In this document: positions 63,277-64,000 of the stretch, piece after piece | Numbering within the stretch: the first letter of the stretch is position 1 | Layout: each line of letters opens with the position of its first letter | Source: Dyadobacter sp. CY343 | GTDB taxonomy: Bacteria > Bacteroidota > Bacteroidia > Cytophagales > Spirosomataceae | Direction: 5' to 3' | Length of the DNA: 64,000 nucleotides | NCBI RefSeq assembly: GCF_021390335.1 | Contig: NZ_JAJUXK010000005.1 | Span: 186,001 to 250,000 of the forward strand | Notes under the pieces: model-generated | What the model was told of the DNA's origin: nothing | The model's input: the letters and a program-made list of their open reading frames with translations, nothing else | The model's database searches: none | Made by a program: the position numbers and the translations under genes

Positions 63277-64000
63277 TCGAGCGTATTTTCATAGGAGCTG
63301 CTTGTGCTGCGGCTTCTGCTAATACCCGCTCGTAGGCATCCGTCATACTCTCAACGTCGAGGTAACGGACTGCCTTTTCGCGGCAATCCTGGCGGTTTAA
63401 TGCAGCTGCTTTATGAATGCATCCCGCAAGTTCCTGAACATCCTCACCCAGCGACAGACTGCCCGTTTTGGCACACAACAACTCAGGAAGCGCACCCCGG
63501 CCTATTCCTGCTACCGGCGTTCCGCATGCGAGCGATTCGGCGATAACTAGTCCGAACGGTTCGTCCCAGCAGGGCGTGATCAGACTTACCTGCGCATTGC
63601 CTATCAGTTCGTTGAGTTTTTCGTGATTACAATGTCCCACCAGTTCGATCGAATCGTCGATCAGGGGTAGTATTTTTTCTTCGTAATAAAATTTATCACT
63701 GATAGCGCCTGCCACTTTCATCTTTTTACCGGCTGCTTTCGCTGCCTGAATAGCAATATGAAGCCCTTTATCGGGATGAATGCGACCGAACCACATGATA
63801 TAGTCGCCAGCGTTTTCGGGATAGAAATCCCATTTCTCGAGATCGACACCATTCGGGATCACTTCGCAATTCGGCGCGTAATCTTTCCAATTTCTTGCAT
63901 TCGCATTCGATACCGTTACGTATTTGATCTTCTCATAATCCTGTTCGCGGCGAATCGCCCTTTTCAGTTCGAAAATCGGCGGCGTGTGCAGTACCGTGAC
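63266..64000 (-). CDS. Family 4 glycosyltransferase, 3' part (truncated by window edge)
   Basis: The frame is open from the right edge, so the visible 244 residues are the C-terminal part of a longer protein. An ATG-free stretch continues upstream of a GTG at 63862 (VTVLHTPPIFELKRAIRREQ and on), so the GTG is not a real start. GT4 features: WFGRIHPDKGLHIAIQAAK, and the EPFGLVIAESLACGTPVAG donor-binding motif with both Glu. Adjoins the GT28-like gene with an 11-bp overlap, an operon for glycan or glycolipid assembly. Confidence 0.9.
   Translation of the reverse strand, partial: VTVLHTPPIFELKRAIRREQDYEKIKYVTVSNANARNWKDYAPNCEVIPNGVDLEKWDFYPENAGDYIMWFGRIHPDKGLHIAIQAAKAAGKKMKVAGAISDKFYYEEKILPLIDDSIELVGHCNHEKLNELIGNAQVSLITPCWDEPFGLVIAESLACGTPVAGIGRGALPELLCAKTGSLSLGEDVQELAGCIHKAAALNRQDCREKAVRYLDVESMTDAYERVLAEAAAQAAPMKIRSNAA

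Overview
The window is chromosomal DNA from a Bacteroidota bacterium. It most likely comes from order Cytophagales, close to Dyadobacter or Spirosoma; this is inferred from gene content, not from a marker gene. The indicators are a SusC/SusD pair, many Bacteroidota-type lipoproteins (a Cys right after a short hydrophobic leader), DUF4249, DUF5683, DUF1080 and DUF1501 proteins, promoters resembling the Bacteroidota -7 box TAnnTTTG, and little sign of Shine-Dalgarno sequences. I saw no rRNA, tRNA, CRISPR array, insertion sequence or prophage. Both ends cut through genes: a Bcr/CflA-type MFS transporter on the left and a family-4 glycosyltransferase on the right.

1-9 kb: after the MFS remnant and a DUF885 lipoprotein come three co-directional genes of the Planctomycete cytochrome type: PSD1 (heme c plus DUF1549/DUF1553), a Tat-exported DUF1501 protein, and a membrane protein joining a four-helix domain, heme c, leucine-rich repeats and a sugar-binding-like tail. 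9-15 kb: a cellobiose-2-epimerase-like enzyme, a PIN toxin-antitoxin pair, an acidic protein, a sorbosone-dehydrogenase-like propeller, and an SDR/cyclase/DUF1080 operon. The region looks like carbohydrate oxidation and processing. 15-28 kb: stress protein, S9 peptidase, DinD-like Bro-N protein, M1 aminopeptidase, AraC/VOC pair, DinB protein, then PhoX followed by an imelysin-like/di-heme peroxidase fusion, and a phosphodiesterase.

28-38 kb: a PAS histidine kinase overlapping its response regulator, a membrane-embedded MutS-like ATPase, DUF4249, a TspO-like protein, a dihydrofolate-reductase-family gene broken by an in-frame TAG, about 0.45 kb of tandem palindromic repeats, a WYL regulator whose stop codon lies in a palindrome, DUF1761 and a histone-deacetylase-like enzyme. 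38-49 kb: an EEP-family phosphodiesterase, SusD/SusC, two small envelope proteins, a 1071-residue histidine kinase with six PAS-like domains, and a TauE/SafE exporter preceded by a perfect inverted repeat. 49-64 kb: a second AraC/VOC pair, a serine hydrolase, a lipoprotein behind a perfect Zur/Fur-like palindrome, a 2-hydroxyacid dehydrogenase, an acyltransferase, a sulfatase, a secreted GH13 enzyme, a large membrane protein, DUF5683, and three glycosyltransferases.

Most of the window is ordinary accessory metabolism. The items most worth a second look are the PSD1/DUF1501/LRR-cytochrome cassette, the imelysin-peroxidase fusion beside PhoX, the membrane MutS-like protein, the nonsense-mutated reductase, the repeat block, and the two operator-like palindromes. 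I found no clear new defence or mobile system.
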